DNA of 64,000 bases from an uncultured Oscillospiraceae bacterium. GTDB taxonomy: Bacteria; Bacillota_A; Clostridia; Oscillospirales; Oscillospiraceae. The notes under the pieces were generated by a model. The model had not been told where the DNA came from. It searched no databases and saw only the letters and a program-made list of their open reading frames with translations. Positions 1 through 8,246 of this stretch are shown here, in pieces (positions within the stretch are counted from its first letter, which is position 1; each line of letters begins with the position of its first letter). The DNA lies in NCBI GenBank assembly GCA_910579155.1, contig CAJTTS010000007.1, positions 1 to 64,000 on the forward strand, given 5' to 3'. The translations under genes were made by a program, and so were the position numbers.

Positions 1-2
1 TC

Positions 3-533
3 ATCAAGCACTATGAGTACATTGCCGACCGGGTGGAGCTGCCCATCATCCTCTATAACGTGCCCAGCCGCACCGGCGTGTCCTTCACCGCCGAGACCTA
101 CCAGGCGCTCAGCCAGAACCCCAAGATCAACGGCGTGAAGGAGGCCAGCGGCAACTTCTCCCTGCTGGCCCACACCCGCTTCCTGTGCGGGGACGACTTC
201 TACATCTGGTCGGGCAACGACGACCAGGTGGTGCCCATGATGGCCCTGGGGGCCAAGGGCGTCATCTCCGTGGCCTCCAACATCGTGCCCGAGGTGATGG
301 TGAAGATGACCCGGCTGTGCCTGGACAACGATTTTGAGGCCGCTTCCAAGCTCCAGATCCAGTACATGGACCTCATCGACGCGCTGTTCACCGAGGTCAA
401 CCCCATCCCCATCAAGGCGGCCATGAACCTGCTGGGTATGGAGGCTGGTCCCCTGCGTCTGCCGCTGTGCGACATCTCGGAGAAGAACCTGGAGGTCCTG
501 CGCCAGGCCATGAAGCGCGCCGGTCTGCTGTAA
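3..533 (+). CDS. dapA: 4-hydroxy-tetrahydrodipicolinate synthase, C-terminal part
   Basis: This is the last 176 codons of DapA; the gene begins before the window. DapA condenses pyruvate with aspartate semialdehyde, the first committed step to diaminopimelate and lysine. The frame is open from base 3 and carries YNVPSRTG, which holds the active-site tyrosine, and VKEASGN with the Schiff-base lysine. The length fits the C-terminal two thirds of a roughly 295-residue (beta/alpha)8 protein. dapB follows after 10 bases and has its own ribosome site, so the two are almost certainly cotranscribed. The family call is secure; only the N-terminus is missing. Confidence 0.96.
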   Translation: MKHYEYIADRVELPIILYNVPSRTGVSFTAETYQALSQNPKINGVKEASGNFSLLAHTRFLCGDDFYIWSGNDDQVVPMMALGAKGVISVASNIVPEVMVKMTRLCLDNDFEAASKLQIQYMDLIDALFTEVNPIPIKAAMNLLGMEAGPLRLPLCDISEKNLEVLRQAMKRAGLL

Positions 534-543
534 GGAGCTTGCC

Positions 544-1314
544 ATGCGAAAGATAATCATTTCCGGCTGCTGCGGCCACATGGGCCGGGTGGTGGCAAAC
601 ATCTGCAACGATGACCCGGAGGTGGAAATCGCGGCGGGCATCGACCTGCTGGCCCAGCCCATGGAGGGCTTCCCGGTGTTCTCCACCCCCGCCGCCTGCA
701 CCGTGGAGGCGGACGCGGTCATTGATTTCTCCCACCCCGCCGCCCTAGGCCCCCTGCTGGAATTCTGCGTATCCAAAAAACTGCCGGTGGTGCTGGCCAC
801 CACCGGCTATTCGGAGGAACAGCTCGCCCAGATTACGGAAGCAGCCCAGTCCATCCCCGTGTTCCGCTCGGCCAACATGTCCCTGGGCATCAACGTACTG
901 ATGGACCTGGTGCGCCGCGCCGCCGCCCTGCTGGGGGAGGACTTTGACGTGGAGATTGAGGAGCGCCACCACCGCCGGAAGTTGGACGCCCCCAGCGGCA
1001 CCGCCCTGATGCTGGCGGACGCCGCCGCCTCTGCCCTGCCCTATGAAACCGAGTACGTCTACGACCGCCACAGCGTCCGCAAGCCCCGGGACAAGCGGGA
1101 GATCGGCATCTCCTCCCTGCGGGGTGGCACCATCGTGGGCGAGCACACCGTGGTGTTCGCCGGGCGGGACGAGGTCGTCGAAATCAGCCACCACGCCGCC
1201 AGCCGGGAGGTGTTCGCCGTGGGAGCGGTGAAGGCGGCGAAATTTCTGGCCGGGGTGGATGCTCCGGGGCTGTACGATATGTCCCACCTCATTGAAGCAG
1301 ACAAGGTGAACTGA
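544..1314 (+). CDS. dapB: 4-hydroxy-tetrahydrodipicolinate reductase
   Basis: This 256-residue protein has the full length of DapB, the NAD(P)H-dependent reductase that acts directly after DapA. The N-terminal Rossmann motif GCCGHMG lies at residues 8-14. The family signature EERHHRRKLDAPSGTA is intact, with the catalytic HH pair and the substrate-binding lysine. The ATG follows AAGGAG at a good distance. dapF and dapL lie about 25 kb away on the other strand, so this organism appears to use the diaminopimelate aminotransferase route. A lower-GC gene pair begins two bases after its stop. Confidence 0.97.
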   Translation: MRKIIISGCCGHMGRVVANICNDDPEVEIAAGIDLLAQPMEGFPVFSTPAACTVEADAVIDFSHPAALGPLLEFCVSKKLPVVLATTGYSEEQLAQITEAAQSIPVFRSANMSLGINVLMDLVRRAAALLGEDFDVEIEERHHRRKLDAPSGTALMLADAAASALPYETEYVYDRHSVRKPRDKREIGISSLRGGTIVGEHTVVFAGRDEVVEISHHAASREVFAVGAVKAAKFLAGVDAPGLYDMSHLIEADKVN

Positions 1315-1316
1315 CC

Positions 1317-1742
1317 ATGGATATTTGGGAACGGCTTTATTTAACAGCCAAGGAGCAGTATCATCCGCAGGACGTGTCCCCTTTCCTATACGCCCACCAC
1401 GTTGTCTGCGCTCTGGAAAGCGAAGACGGCAGGATTTTTACCGGCTTCTGTTTTGAAAGCTGCTCCGGCGTTCTGGACCTGTGCGCGGAGCGGGTGGCCG
1501 CCCTCAACATGTATGTCAACAGCGGGCAAACCGTGGTCAAGCGTATGATTGCCTTCCGGGATCAGCCGCCTTATGGCGGGGGCAGCGGAATGCCCTGCGG
1601 CGCCTGCCGGGAATTCTTCATGCAGATGAATCTCCAAAATCGGGACATGGAGATCATGGTGGACTATGAGAAACGGGAAACTGTCACTTTAGACCAGCTT
1701 ATCCCCAACTGGTGGGGCTTGGAGCGGTACGAACAAAATTAA
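1317..1742 (+). CDS. cytidine/blasticidin-S deaminase-like protein
   Basis: This 141-residue protein belongs to the cytidine deaminase-like fold. It has the zinc-site CAE motif (LCAERVAALN) and the second ligand pair PCGACREF. The first ligand is Cys, as in tetrameric cytidine deaminases. Substrate specificity cannot be read from the sequence: free cytidine or another nucleoside is plausible, and these small proteins are often annotated blasticidin-S deaminase-like. It starts two bases after dapB and may share its transcript. Its base composition is lower in GC than dapA and dapB, which suggests separate acquisition. Confidence 0.8.
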   Translation: MDIWERLYLTAKEQYHPQDVSPFLYAHHVVCALESEDGRIFTGFCFESCSGVLDLCAERVAALNMYVNSGQTVVKRMIAFRDQPPYGGGSGMPCGACREFFMQMNLQNRDMEIMVDYEKRETVTLDQLIPNWWGLERYEQN

Positions 1743-1762
1743 ACGATGCGGAGGCAATGAAA

Positions 1763-1978
1763 ATGCCCTATATTTCTGTGGAAAGCGGCTCTTTATCGGA
1801 TGAGCAGAAAACGGAGTTGATCCAGAAGCTGACGCAAACCGCCTCTGAGGTCATGCATGTGCCCCAGGAATTTTTCACCGTCACCATCAAGGAGCTGCCC
1901 AATTTGAACTTTGGAATCGGCGGCAAAACCATCGATAAAGTGAAAGCGGAATACATCCAGGCACACAAAGCAATCTGA
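1763..1978 (+). CDS. 4-oxalocrotonate tautomerase family protein
   Basis: This small protein of 71 codons starts MPYISVESG. After removal of Met it exposes the catalytic N-terminal Pro1 typical of 4-oxalocrotonate tautomerases. I chose ATG 1763 because GGAGG at 1750-1754 is eight bases upstream and because Pro1 must be terminal. An in-frame ATG at 1757 is only two bases from the SD and would bury the proline. The physiological substrate is unknown. It lies 20 bases after the deaminase-like gene and shares its lower GC. A strong terminator follows. Confidence 0.85.
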   Translation: MPYISVESGSLSDEQKTELIQKLTQTASEVMHVPQEFFTVTIKELPNLNFGIGGKTIDKVKAEYIQAHKAI

Positions 1979-1991
1979 ACGATAAGTACGG

Positions 1992-2023
1992 AAAAGGCCG
2001 TCCCAAGCTGGGACGGCCTTTTT
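1992..2023. terminator. bidirectional intrinsic terminator
   Basis: A 10-bp stem (1996-2005 with 2009-2018) has a 3-base loop and is extended by A/T flanks that give a T-run on both strands. It separates the rightward dap/deaminase/tautomerase transcript from the leftward tyrS transcript. Confidence 0.9.
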
Positions 2024-2024
2024 A

Positions 2025-2342
2025 TTATGCTTCTATTGTTCCAATCTGCCACTCATCCTCATACACAATCTTGCCAGGATGGTCTGTCAAAACAATATCG
2101 CAGGGAATATCATACCGGTCCAGCAAATCGATCAGCGGCTGGATGTGCTCCAACCTAGGCTCACAACGCTCTGTTTTGAACCAGGTCACCGCCCCGTCCG
2201 GATTGTCGTTGTCCACCCCATAAAAGGGAGGCGCCGGGAGATTCTCCTCGAACCACCGCCTTGTCTCCCAATACAGCGTCTTGTCCTCCTCGCTGTATAC
2301 GTTGTCCCGCACCCTCCGCCAGTTCAGCACGAAAATCCCCAC
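2025..2342 (-). CDS. hypothetical small protein behind tyrS, start uncertain
   Basis: This 105-codon frame encodes an acidic, aromatic-rich soluble protein (for example NPDGAVTWFK and GKIVYEDEW). I do not recognise it from a named family. It has no ATG; the first GTG is at 2342 and has no Shine-Dalgarno site. The same frame is open back to the tyrS TGA (2400-2402), and the intervening 19 codons also look protein-like (YLRIQGRETAYRTQKP). A GAGGA sequence at the tyrS stop lies nine bases before an in-frame CTG. The gene may therefore start at an unusual codon, or it may be a gene that lost its start. No signal peptide or membrane segment is seen. Confidence 0.6.
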   Translation of the reverse strand: MGIFVLNWRRVRDNVYSEEDKTLYWETRRWFEENLPAPPFYGVDNDNPDGAVTWFKTERCEPRLEHIQPLIDLLDRYDIPCDIVLTDHPGKIVYEDEWQIGTIEA

Positions 2343-2399
2343 CGGTTTTTGCGTCCGGTACGCGGTTTCCCGGCCCTGGATGCGCAGATATTGGCGTCC

Positions 2400-4088
2400 T
2401 CACGCCAGCACCGCCCGGTGGAACACCTTCTTGCCCTTCTTGACGATCACGCCCTCCCCGGCAAACCTGTCCTTGGGGAACTTCGCCGCAGGGTCGCTCA
2501 TCTTCTCGTCGCCCAAGGCCACGCCGCCTTGCTGGATGAGCCGCCGGGCCTCGCCGTTGGAAGCCGCCAGCCCGCACTTTACCAGCAGCGTCAGCGCGCC
2601 GATGGAGCCGTCGGTGAAATCGGCATCGGTCAGCTCCGTGGACGGCATATCGCCCGCGTCCCCGCCGCCGGAGAACAGCGCCTTCGCCGCCGCCTGGGCC
2701 TTGTCCGCCTCCTCCCTGCCGTGAACCATGCTGGTCAGCTCCCAGGCCAGAATCTCCTTGGCCTGGTTCAACTTGGCGTCCTTCCACTGGTCCATCTCGT
2801 CGATCTGCTCCAGGGGCAGGAAGGTCAGCAGCCGGATGCATTTCATCACGTCCGCGTCGCCCACGTTGCGCCAGTACTGGTAAAAGTCGTAGGGGCTGGT
2901 CTTGTTGGGGTCCAGCCACACGGCGTTGCCCGCCGTCTTGCCCATCTTGTTGCCCTGGGAGTCGGTGAGCAGGGTGATGGTCATGCAGTGGGAGTCCTTG
3001 CCCAGCTTGCGGCGGATCAGCTCCGTGCCGCCCAGCATGTTGGACCACTGGTCGTTGCCGCCGCACTGCATGTTGCAGCCGATGGTCTGGAACATGTGGT
3101 AGAAGTCATAGGACTGCATAATCATATAGTTGAACTCCAGGAAGGACAGCCCCCGTTCCATGCGCTGCTTGTAGCAGTCCGCCCGGAGCATGTTGTTCAC
3201 CGAGAAACAGGCGCCCACCTCCCGAAGCAGCTCCACGTAATTGAGGTTCAGCAGCCAGTCCGCGTTGTTCACCATCATGGCCTTGCCCTCGCCGAAGTCG
3301 ATGAACCGCTCCATCTGCCGCTTGAAGCACTCGGCGTTGTGGTCGATATCCTCCTTGGTGAGCATCTTGCGCATGTCGGTGCGCCCGGAGGGGTCGCCGA
3401 TCATGGTGGTGCCGCCGCCGATCAGGGCGATGGGGGTATTACCCGCCGACTGGAGCCGCTTCATCAGGGTCAGGGCCACGAAGTGCCCCGCCGTCAGGCT
3501 GTCCGCCGTGCAGTCAAAGCCGATATAAAATTTGGCCTTGCCGTTGTTGATGAGGTCGCAGACCTCCTCCTCGCTGGTCACCTGGGCCACCAGGCCCCGG
3601 GCCACAAGCTCGTCGTAAAGCGTCATAATTTTTTCTCCTTTTGTAATTATTTTGTAAAGCTCCCAGGCCGCTCCCATGGCCCAGGCCTGATAGCGTAGGA
3701 ACGTCGTTTTTTGGAACTCCTCCACGGGAAGCCAGACGAGGCGGTGGTCCTTCTCCGACGGCTCCGCCGTTTTCTCCCCCAGCTCCGCCAGGTACACATG
3801 GCCGGTGGGATGATAGGGCCTGCCGCTCAAATCCGTGGTATACTCCTCTCCCACGCAGGCCTTCTCCCTCACCGTGACGGCGCGACCTGTCTCCTCCAGG
3901 GCCTCCCGGCGGACGCAGTCCGCCTCGCTCTCCCCCGGCTCCATGCCGCCGCCCAGAAGAAAATAACCCTTGCGCTCGCTGTAGACCACTGCGGCCCGGC
4001 CCCGCCCGTCAAAGGCGATGCCGTAGGCCCCTGGCCGGTCCCGGTACTCCACCCTCGGCTGGGGCTGTCCAAACACCCTGTGTTCCAT
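2400..4088 (-). CDS. tyrS: NUDIX hydrolase-tyrosyl-tRNA synthetase fusion ORF
   Basis: One open frame of 562 codons encodes two complete proteins. Residues 1-154 are a NUDIX hydrolase with a full Nudix box (GGMEPGE, seven residues, then RE and EETG). Residues 155-562 are a normal-length TyrRS with an HxGH-type motif (ADSLTAGH), the KMGKT form of KMSKS, and a C-terminal S4 domain. No stop codon lies between them. The TyrRS Met (ATG 3626) has its own strong SD at 3635-3642, so free TyrRS is probably also made. The NUDIX ATG at 4088 follows AGAGGA. A tyrosine T-box leader controls both. The NUDIX substrate is unknown. Confidence 0.93.
   Translation of the reverse strand: MEHRVFGQPQPRVEYRDRPGAYGIAFDGRGRAAVVYSERKGYFLLGGGMEPGESEADCVRREALEETGRAVTVREKACVGEEYTTDLSGRPYHPTGHVYLAELGEKTAEPSEKDHRLVWLPVEEFQKTTFLRYQAWAMGAAWELYKIITKGEKIMTLYDELVARGLVAQVTSEEEVCDLINNGKAKFYIGFDCTADSLTAGHFVALTLMKRLQSAGNTPIALIGGGTTMIGDPSGRTDMRKMLTKEDIDHNAECFKRQMERFIDFGEGKAMMVNNADWLLNLNYVELLREVGACFSVNNMLRADCYKQRMERGLSFLEFNYMIMQSYDFYHMFQTIGCNMQCGGNDQWSNMLGGTELIRRKLGKDSHCMTITLLTDSQGNKMGKTAGNAVWLDPNKTSPYDFYQYWRNVGDADVMKCIRLLTFLPLEQIDEMDQWKDAKLNQAKEILAWELTSMVHGREEADKAQAAAKALFSGGGDAGDMPSTELTDADFTDGSIGALTLLVKCGLAASNGEARRLIQQGGVALGDEKMSDPAAKFPKDRFAGEGVIVKKGKKVFHRAVLA
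3624..3642 (-). promoter_or_regulatory. internal ribosome binding site and start for free TyrRS
   Basis: On the minus strand AAAAGGAG (3635-3642) lies eight bases before ATG 3626, the Met that begins the canonical TyrRS N-terminus MTLYDELVARG. This suggests TyrRS of about 408 residues can be made independently of the NUDIX-TyrRS readthrough product. Confidence 0.75.
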
Positions 4089-4104
4089 ATCAAATTCCTC
4101 TCTG

Positions 4105-4371
4105 CATCAAAACGCCCCCTGTCCCCTAGGGACAGAGGGCGAAAGCTCGCGGTACCACCTCTGTTTTGCCGACTTCTCACAAAGCACGGCCTCAAGGAGT
4201 CCCCAACAGGACCCCGGCGCTGTACCGGGCGCACCCGTCCGGCCCTACTGGGGAAGCTCCCGTTCAGGCGGCCGCTCCGAGGGGTATTCGCCAAGGGTTC
4301 CTCTCCCCCTTTCACCAAACGGGGGCTCTCTGGGCAGGAAACCGATGGGTACTGGTCCTCATCTACGCATT
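4105..4371 (-). promoter_or_regulatory. T-box riboswitch, tyrosine-specific
   Basis: The leader carries the T-box sequence AGAGGTGGTACCGCG (4148-4162), followed by an intrinsic terminator (stem 4129-4141 with 4113-4126, T-run 4109-4112). Upstream are stem I hallmarks: an AGTA element, AGAGAG, and GGTGAAAG. The specifier reads GAA-TAC-CC with TAC at 4284-4286, the tyrosine codon. This matches the downstream TyrRS. Uncharged tRNA-Tyr should stabilise the antiterminator and raise expression of the NUDIX-TyrRS gene. Confidence 0.95.
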
Positions 4372-4377
4372 GACAGG

Positions 4378-4406
4378 ATAATACCACAAGAAAATGCCGT
4401 TGTCAA
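4378..4406 (-). promoter_or_regulatory. sigma-A promoter of the T-box/tyrS transcript
   Basis: A perfect -35 TTGACA (4401-4406), a 17-base spacer and -10 TATTAT (4378-4383) put the start of transcription near 4371, directly before T-box stem I. No terminator is seen between the HAD gene and this promoter. Confidence 0.9.
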
Positions 4407-4413
4407 ACCCTTT

Positions 4414-5205
4414 TTATCCGGGGAGCAGCCCAAAATGCCGCAGCGCCTTGGACACGCCGTCCTCCTCCACCGTGCCGGTGACATAGTGGGCCATGGCCTT
4501 CACCTGATCCTCGCCGTTGCCCATGGCCACGGCAACCCCGGCCAGCTCCAGCATGGACATGTCGTTCTCCCCGTCGCCAACGGCCATCACCTCGTCCCGG
4601 TCGAGGCCGTACCGCTCCATAGTGGCCCGGACACCCACGCCCTTGCCGCCGTCCTTCGGCACGATGTCGATCCCCTTGGGGTGCCAGCGGGTGAACCGGC
4701 AGCCCGGCATGACATCCAGGAAGAGCTTCTCCTCTCCTGCGGGCACAAAGGGACCGAACTGGTATACCTTCCCCTCCAGCAGCCATTCCGGGGAGCGCAC
4801 AGGGTACGGCTCGGTGTGAAGAAATTTGTATACCTCCCGCACCCGGTCGTTGATCTGGGTGAGATAGCTCTCCCCGCTGCCCTCCATCACGGCGGGAATG
4901 TCTGGGTGGTCCATCAGCAACTGATAGGCCCCCCGGGCGTCCTCCCGGTCGATGGGCCGCTCCCGGTACACCGAGCCGTCCTCATCGCGGCAAAACTGTC
5001 CGTTAAGGGTCACATAGCCGTCGAACCGTGCGCTCCGGAGCATTCCGGTGCCCTCCAAATCCTGTACGGCCCGGCCCGAGCACACAAACAGTTTGATTCC
5101 CCGCTCCCGCAGGGCGGCCAGGTCCTCCAGCAGCCGGTCGGACAGATACTTCTGCCGGAAGGACACCAGCGTCCCGTCCACATCGAAAAAAACCGCCTTG
5201 ATCAT
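4414..5205 (-). CDS. Cof-type HAD-IIB family hydrolase
   Basis: This 263-residue haloacid-dehalogenase phosphatase has motif I FFDVDGT with the nucleophilic Asp, motif II as CSGR, and motif IV as GDGENDMSML. The large C2-type cap and overall length fit the Cof/YbiV group, which acts on sugar phosphates, pyridoxal phosphate or flavin nucleotides; the true substrate is not deducible. The start is ATG 5205, which overlaps the recN stop (ATGA) and follows AGAGGCGG. It is the last gene of the long minus-strand cluster. Confidence 0.88.
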   Translation of the reverse strand: MIKAVFFDVDGTLVSFRQKYLSDRLLEDLAALRERGIKLFVCSGRAVQDLEGTGMLRSARFDGYVTLNGQFCRDEDGSVYRERPIDREDARGAYQLLMDHPDIPAVMEGSGESYLTQINDRVREVYKFLHTEPYPVRSPEWLLEGKVYQFGPFVPAGEEKLFLDVMPGCRFTRWHPKGIDIVPKDGGKGVGVRATMERYGLDRDEVMAVGDGENDMSMLELAGVAVAMGNGEDQVKAMAHYVTGTVEEDGVSKALRHFGLLPG

Positions 5206-6902
5206 TTTGCCGCCTCTGACCCCGTCTTGTAGTCCTCCGCCGTAGCCATCAGCTCCTCCGCGCCCTTGAGCATAACGGCGGAGTTTGTCCCGCCGCTGAG
5301 CCTGGCCAGCTCTTCCCGGCGCTGGGAGCGGTCCAGCCGCTCCACCCGGGTGAAGGTGCGGCCGTCCGCCTCCCCCTTCTCCACGGAGAAGTGGACATCG
5401 CCCATGGCGGCGATCTGGGGCAGGTGGGTGACGCACAGCACCTGCCGCCCCCTGGACACCTCAAACAGCTTCCGGGCCACCTTCACCGCCGCACGGCCGG
5501 ATACGCCGGTGTCCACCTCGTCGAAGATGAGGGTGGTGACCTGCTCCGTCTCCGCCAGCACGTTTTTCAGCGCCAGCATGATCCGGGACAGCTCGCCGCC
5601 GGAGGCAATCTTGTTGATGGGCTTCAGCGCCTCCCCCATGTTGGCGGACATGAGGAAGCGCACCGTGTCCATACCGGTGGCATCCATGCCGTCGGAGCCC
5701 TCCTTGGGGGCGAACTCCACCTGGAACTGCACCCGAGGCATATCCAACTCCTTCAACTCGACCTGAATCCGCCTGGAAAGCTGCTCCGCCGCCTTTTTCC
5801 GCTGCCCGGACAGCTTCCGTCCCAGCTCCACCGCCGCTTTCAGCGCACGGACCAGCTCCTTTTCCAGCTTGGCGGAGCGCTCCTCGGAGAACTGGATGTC
5901 GTCCAGCTCCCCGCGGCACCTGTCCAGAAAGGCAAGCATCTCCTCCACGCTACCCCCGTACTTCTTTTTTAACCGGTAGAGCTTGTCCAGCCGCTCCTCG
6001 ATCTCGTCCAGCTCCCCGGGATAGAAGTCCAAGGTGCCCCGCAGGTCCCGGACCAGCTCCGCCAGGTCGTCGGCGTCGCAACGAAGCTGTGCCGCCTTCT
6101 CCGACAGCTCCCGCAGCCCGACGCTGTACCGGCCCCCCTGGGCCAGCCGGTTCTCCGCCTCCATGAGAAGGGACACAGCCCCCTCGCCGTCCTCCCCGCC
6201 GGTGAGGGCCTGCCAGGCCCCGTCTACCGCGTCGGTAAGCCGCTCGGCGTTGCGCAGCACCTCCCGGCGCTGGGACAGCTCCTCCTCCTCGCCCTCGCGC
6301 AATTCGGCCCGCTCCAGCTCCTCGATCTGATAGGTCAGCGTGTCCATCCGCCGGGCCTTTTCCGCCTCGTCCATCTGGAGGGACTCCAACTCACGCCGGG
6401 CGGCGCGCACCTTCTCATAGGCGGCGGCAAACGCAGCCAAGCTCTCCTGCGTCCCGCCGAAGCTGTCCAGATAGCCCAGGTGGCACTCCTCGTCCAGCAA
6501 CTGCTGGCCGTCGTGCTGGCCGTGGACGTTCACCAACTGGCAACCCAGCTCCCGGAGCTGGGTGACCAGCAGCGGCCGCCCGTTTACCCGGCACACGTTT
6601 TTCCCGTCCCCCTGGATGGTGCGCTCAACCAGCAGCTCCCCGTTCTCGTCGGGGCCGACGCCCTGCTCCTCGAACCAGGCCAGGGCGGGCAGCTCCCGAA
6701 ATACCGCCGACACCCGGGCGGACTTTGCCCCGGTACGGATGATGTCCCGGCTGGTGCGCTCCCCCATGATGGCGCCGATGGCGTCGATGACGATGGATTT
6801 GCCCGCGCCGGTCTCGCCGGTGAGGACGTTGAAGCCCTTGTCAAAGGTGATGTCCGCCTGGGAGATCACCGCAATATTCTCAATATGCAGTAAGCTGAGC
6901 AT
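5202..6902 (-). CDS. recN: DNA repair protein RecN
   Basis: This is a full-length 566-residue SMC-like ATPase for double-strand break repair. Walker A GETGAGKS lies at about residues 29-36. A long central coiled-coil region follows, then the ABC signature ASGGELSR and Walker B LIFDEVDTG near the C-terminus. The argR-recN adjacency is conserved in Firmicutes. It begins six bases after argR and overlaps the HAD gene by four bases, so it is cotranscribed with both. No LexA-like operator was recognised in front of it. Confidence 0.96.
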   Translation of the reverse strand: MLSLLHIENIAVISQADITFDKGFNVLTGETGAGKSIVIDAIGAIMGERTSRDIIRTGAKSARVSAVFRELPALAWFEEQGVGPDENGELLVERTIQGDGKNVCRVNGRPLLVTQLRELGCQLVNVHGQHDGQQLLDEECHLGYLDSFGGTQESLAAFAAAYEKVRAARRELESLQMDEAEKARRMDTLTYQIEELERAELREGEEEELSQRREVLRNAERLTDAVDGAWQALTGGEDGEGAVSLLMEAENRLAQGGRYSVGLRELSEKAAQLRCDADDLAELVRDLRGTLDFYPGELDEIEERLDKLYRLKKKYGGSVEEMLAFLDRCRGELDDIQFSEERSAKLEKELVRALKAAVELGRKLSGQRKKAAEQLSRRIQVELKELDMPRVQFQVEFAPKEGSDGMDATGMDTVRFLMSANMGEALKPINKIASGGELSRIMLALKNVLAETEQVTTLIFDEVDTGVSGRAAVKVARKLFEVSRGRQVLCVTHLPQIAAMGDVHFSVEKGEADGRTFTRVERLDRSQRREELARLSGGTNSAVMLKGAEELMATAEDYKTGSEAAK

Positions 6903-6908
6903 ATCCCC

Positions 6909-7367
6909 TCACCCTTCCAGCATGGACCCGATCTCGCGGCACAGCTCATCCGCCGCCTGGTTGGTGCGCATAACGAGGATAGCGGTGTCGTCCCCGGCCA
7001 GAGAGCCCACCAGCCCCTCCAGCTCCATGCCGTCCAGGGCGGCCCCGGCGGCGGGGGCCAGACCGGGCATGGTCTTGACCACCACGATGTTCTGGGCCAC
7101 GTCGCAGGAAGTAACCCCCTCCTTGAAAATATTTTGCAGCCGCCCCGCGACGGCCCTTTTTGGGGGCCGGGCGGAGGACACCACGTAGTGGTAGCTGCCC
7201 CCCTCCCCCGGCTGCTTCACCAGGTTCAGCTCCTTGATGTCCCGGGAAATGGTGGCCTGAGTGGCCCGGATGCCGCACCGGCGCAGGTGGTCCAACATCT
7301 GCTCCTGGGTCTCAATATCCTGCTCGTTGATGATCCGGAGGATTTCCGCCTGTCGTTTTGTTTTCAA
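6909..7367 (-). CDS. argR: arginine repressor
   Basis: This 152-residue ArgR/AhrC has an N-terminal winged helix with the recognition-helix region ATQATISRDIKEL. Its C-terminal oligomerisation and arginine-binding domain contains GSLAGDDTAIL, with the Asp pair that contacts arginine. Family members form hexamers and control arginine synthesis and breakdown. It sits between nadK and recN with gaps of six bases on each side. No arginine biosynthesis genes occur in the window, so its targets are elsewhere. Confidence 0.95.
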   Translation of the reverse strand: MKTKRQAEILRIINEQDIETQEQMLDHLRRCGIRATQATISRDIKELNLVKQPGEGGSYHYVVSSARPPKRAVAGRLQNIFKEGVTSCDVAQNIVVVKTMPGLAPAAGAALDGMELEGLVGSLAGDDTAILVMRTNQAADELCREIGSMLEG

Positions 7368-7373
7368 GTCCTT

Positions 7374-8240
7374 TCACGCCTTTCCCAGTTTCTGATTGAT
7401 GCGCTCATAAAAGCTCCGCCCGGTGAGCTTCACCAGTTGAGTGGTCTGACGGGACCGGCGGCACTCCACCCAGTCCCCGGGCCCCACCCGGAAAGCGCGG
7501 CCCCCATCCACCGACAGATAGGCGGTCTTTTTGCCCCCCGGCGTCAGCCGCACGCCCACCGACCGGCCGGCGTCCAGCACAAAGGGCTTGGCGTGCAGCG
7601 AGTGGGCGCAGATGGGGGTGATGATGATGTTGGCTGCGGTGGGCTCCACGATGGGCCCCCCCGCAGCCATGGAGTAGGCGGTGGAGCCGGTGGGGGTGGA
7701 CACCACCAGCCCGTCCCCGGCGAAGGAGGAGATGGTCACCCGGTCGCCGGTGACCTCCAGGTCCAGCACCCTGGCCACCGCCCCTTTGGTGATCACCGCG
7801 TCGTTCAGCGCCTGTTCGGAGAACACCACGCGTCCCTCCCGCCGGACGCACACATCCAGCATCATCCGCCGCTCGATGCCGAACCTCCCGCCGGCCAGCC
7901 GGGACAGCAGGGACAGCTCCCCATGCTCCAGCTCCGCCATGAACCCGATGCTGCCCAGGTTCACCCCCAGCACCGGGATGCCCCGGGCGTTGGCCTCGTG
8001 GGCGGCGTGGAGGATGGTGCCGTCCCCGCCGAAGCACACCAGCACGTCGGCGTCCGCCAGCTCCTCGGCGGGGTCGCTGAGCAGGACCCCCGCCGGCAGG
8101 TCCAGCCGCCCCCCCTGCTCCACCTCGAAGGGCAGGCAGATGGCGGTCTGCACCCCGGCGTTTTCCAAGATGCGCCGGGCGGACTGGGCCGCCCGGAGTC
8201 CACGGTCCCGGTAGGGGTTGGGGCTAAGCACAATTTTCAT
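7374..8240 (-). CDS. nadK: NAD kinase
   Basis: This 288-residue protein phosphorylates NAD to NADP. The GGDGT motif is at residues 71-75. The second conserved motif, TPTGSTAYSMAAGGP, is intact. A basic/aromatic nucleotide-binding C-terminus follows. Length and motifs are typical of bacterial ATP- or polyphosphate-dependent NAD kinases. It lies six bases after tlyA and six before argR, in the order also found in many Firmicutes (dxs-tlyA-nadK-argR-recN). Confidence 0.96.
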   Translation of the reverse strand: MKIVLSPNPYRDRGLRAAQSARRILENAGVQTAICLPFEVEQGGRLDLPAGVLLSDPAEELADADVLVCFGGDGTILHAAHEANARGIPVLGVNLGSIGFMAELEHGELSLLSRLAGGRFGIERRMMLDVCVRREGRVVFSEQALNDAVITKGAVARVLDLEVTGDRVTISSFAGDGLVVSTPTGSTAYSMAAGGPIVEPTAANIIITPICAHSLHAKPFVLDAGRSVGVRLTPGGKKTAYLSVDGGRAFRVGPGDWVECRRSRQTTQLVKLTGRSFYERINQKLGKA

Positions 8241-8246
8241 AATCCC

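Noticed and set aside
2079..3698. 539-codon plus-strand frame opposite tyrS
   Set aside because: It is antisense to conserved TyrRS motifs and is low-complexity Leu/His/Arg-rich sequence.
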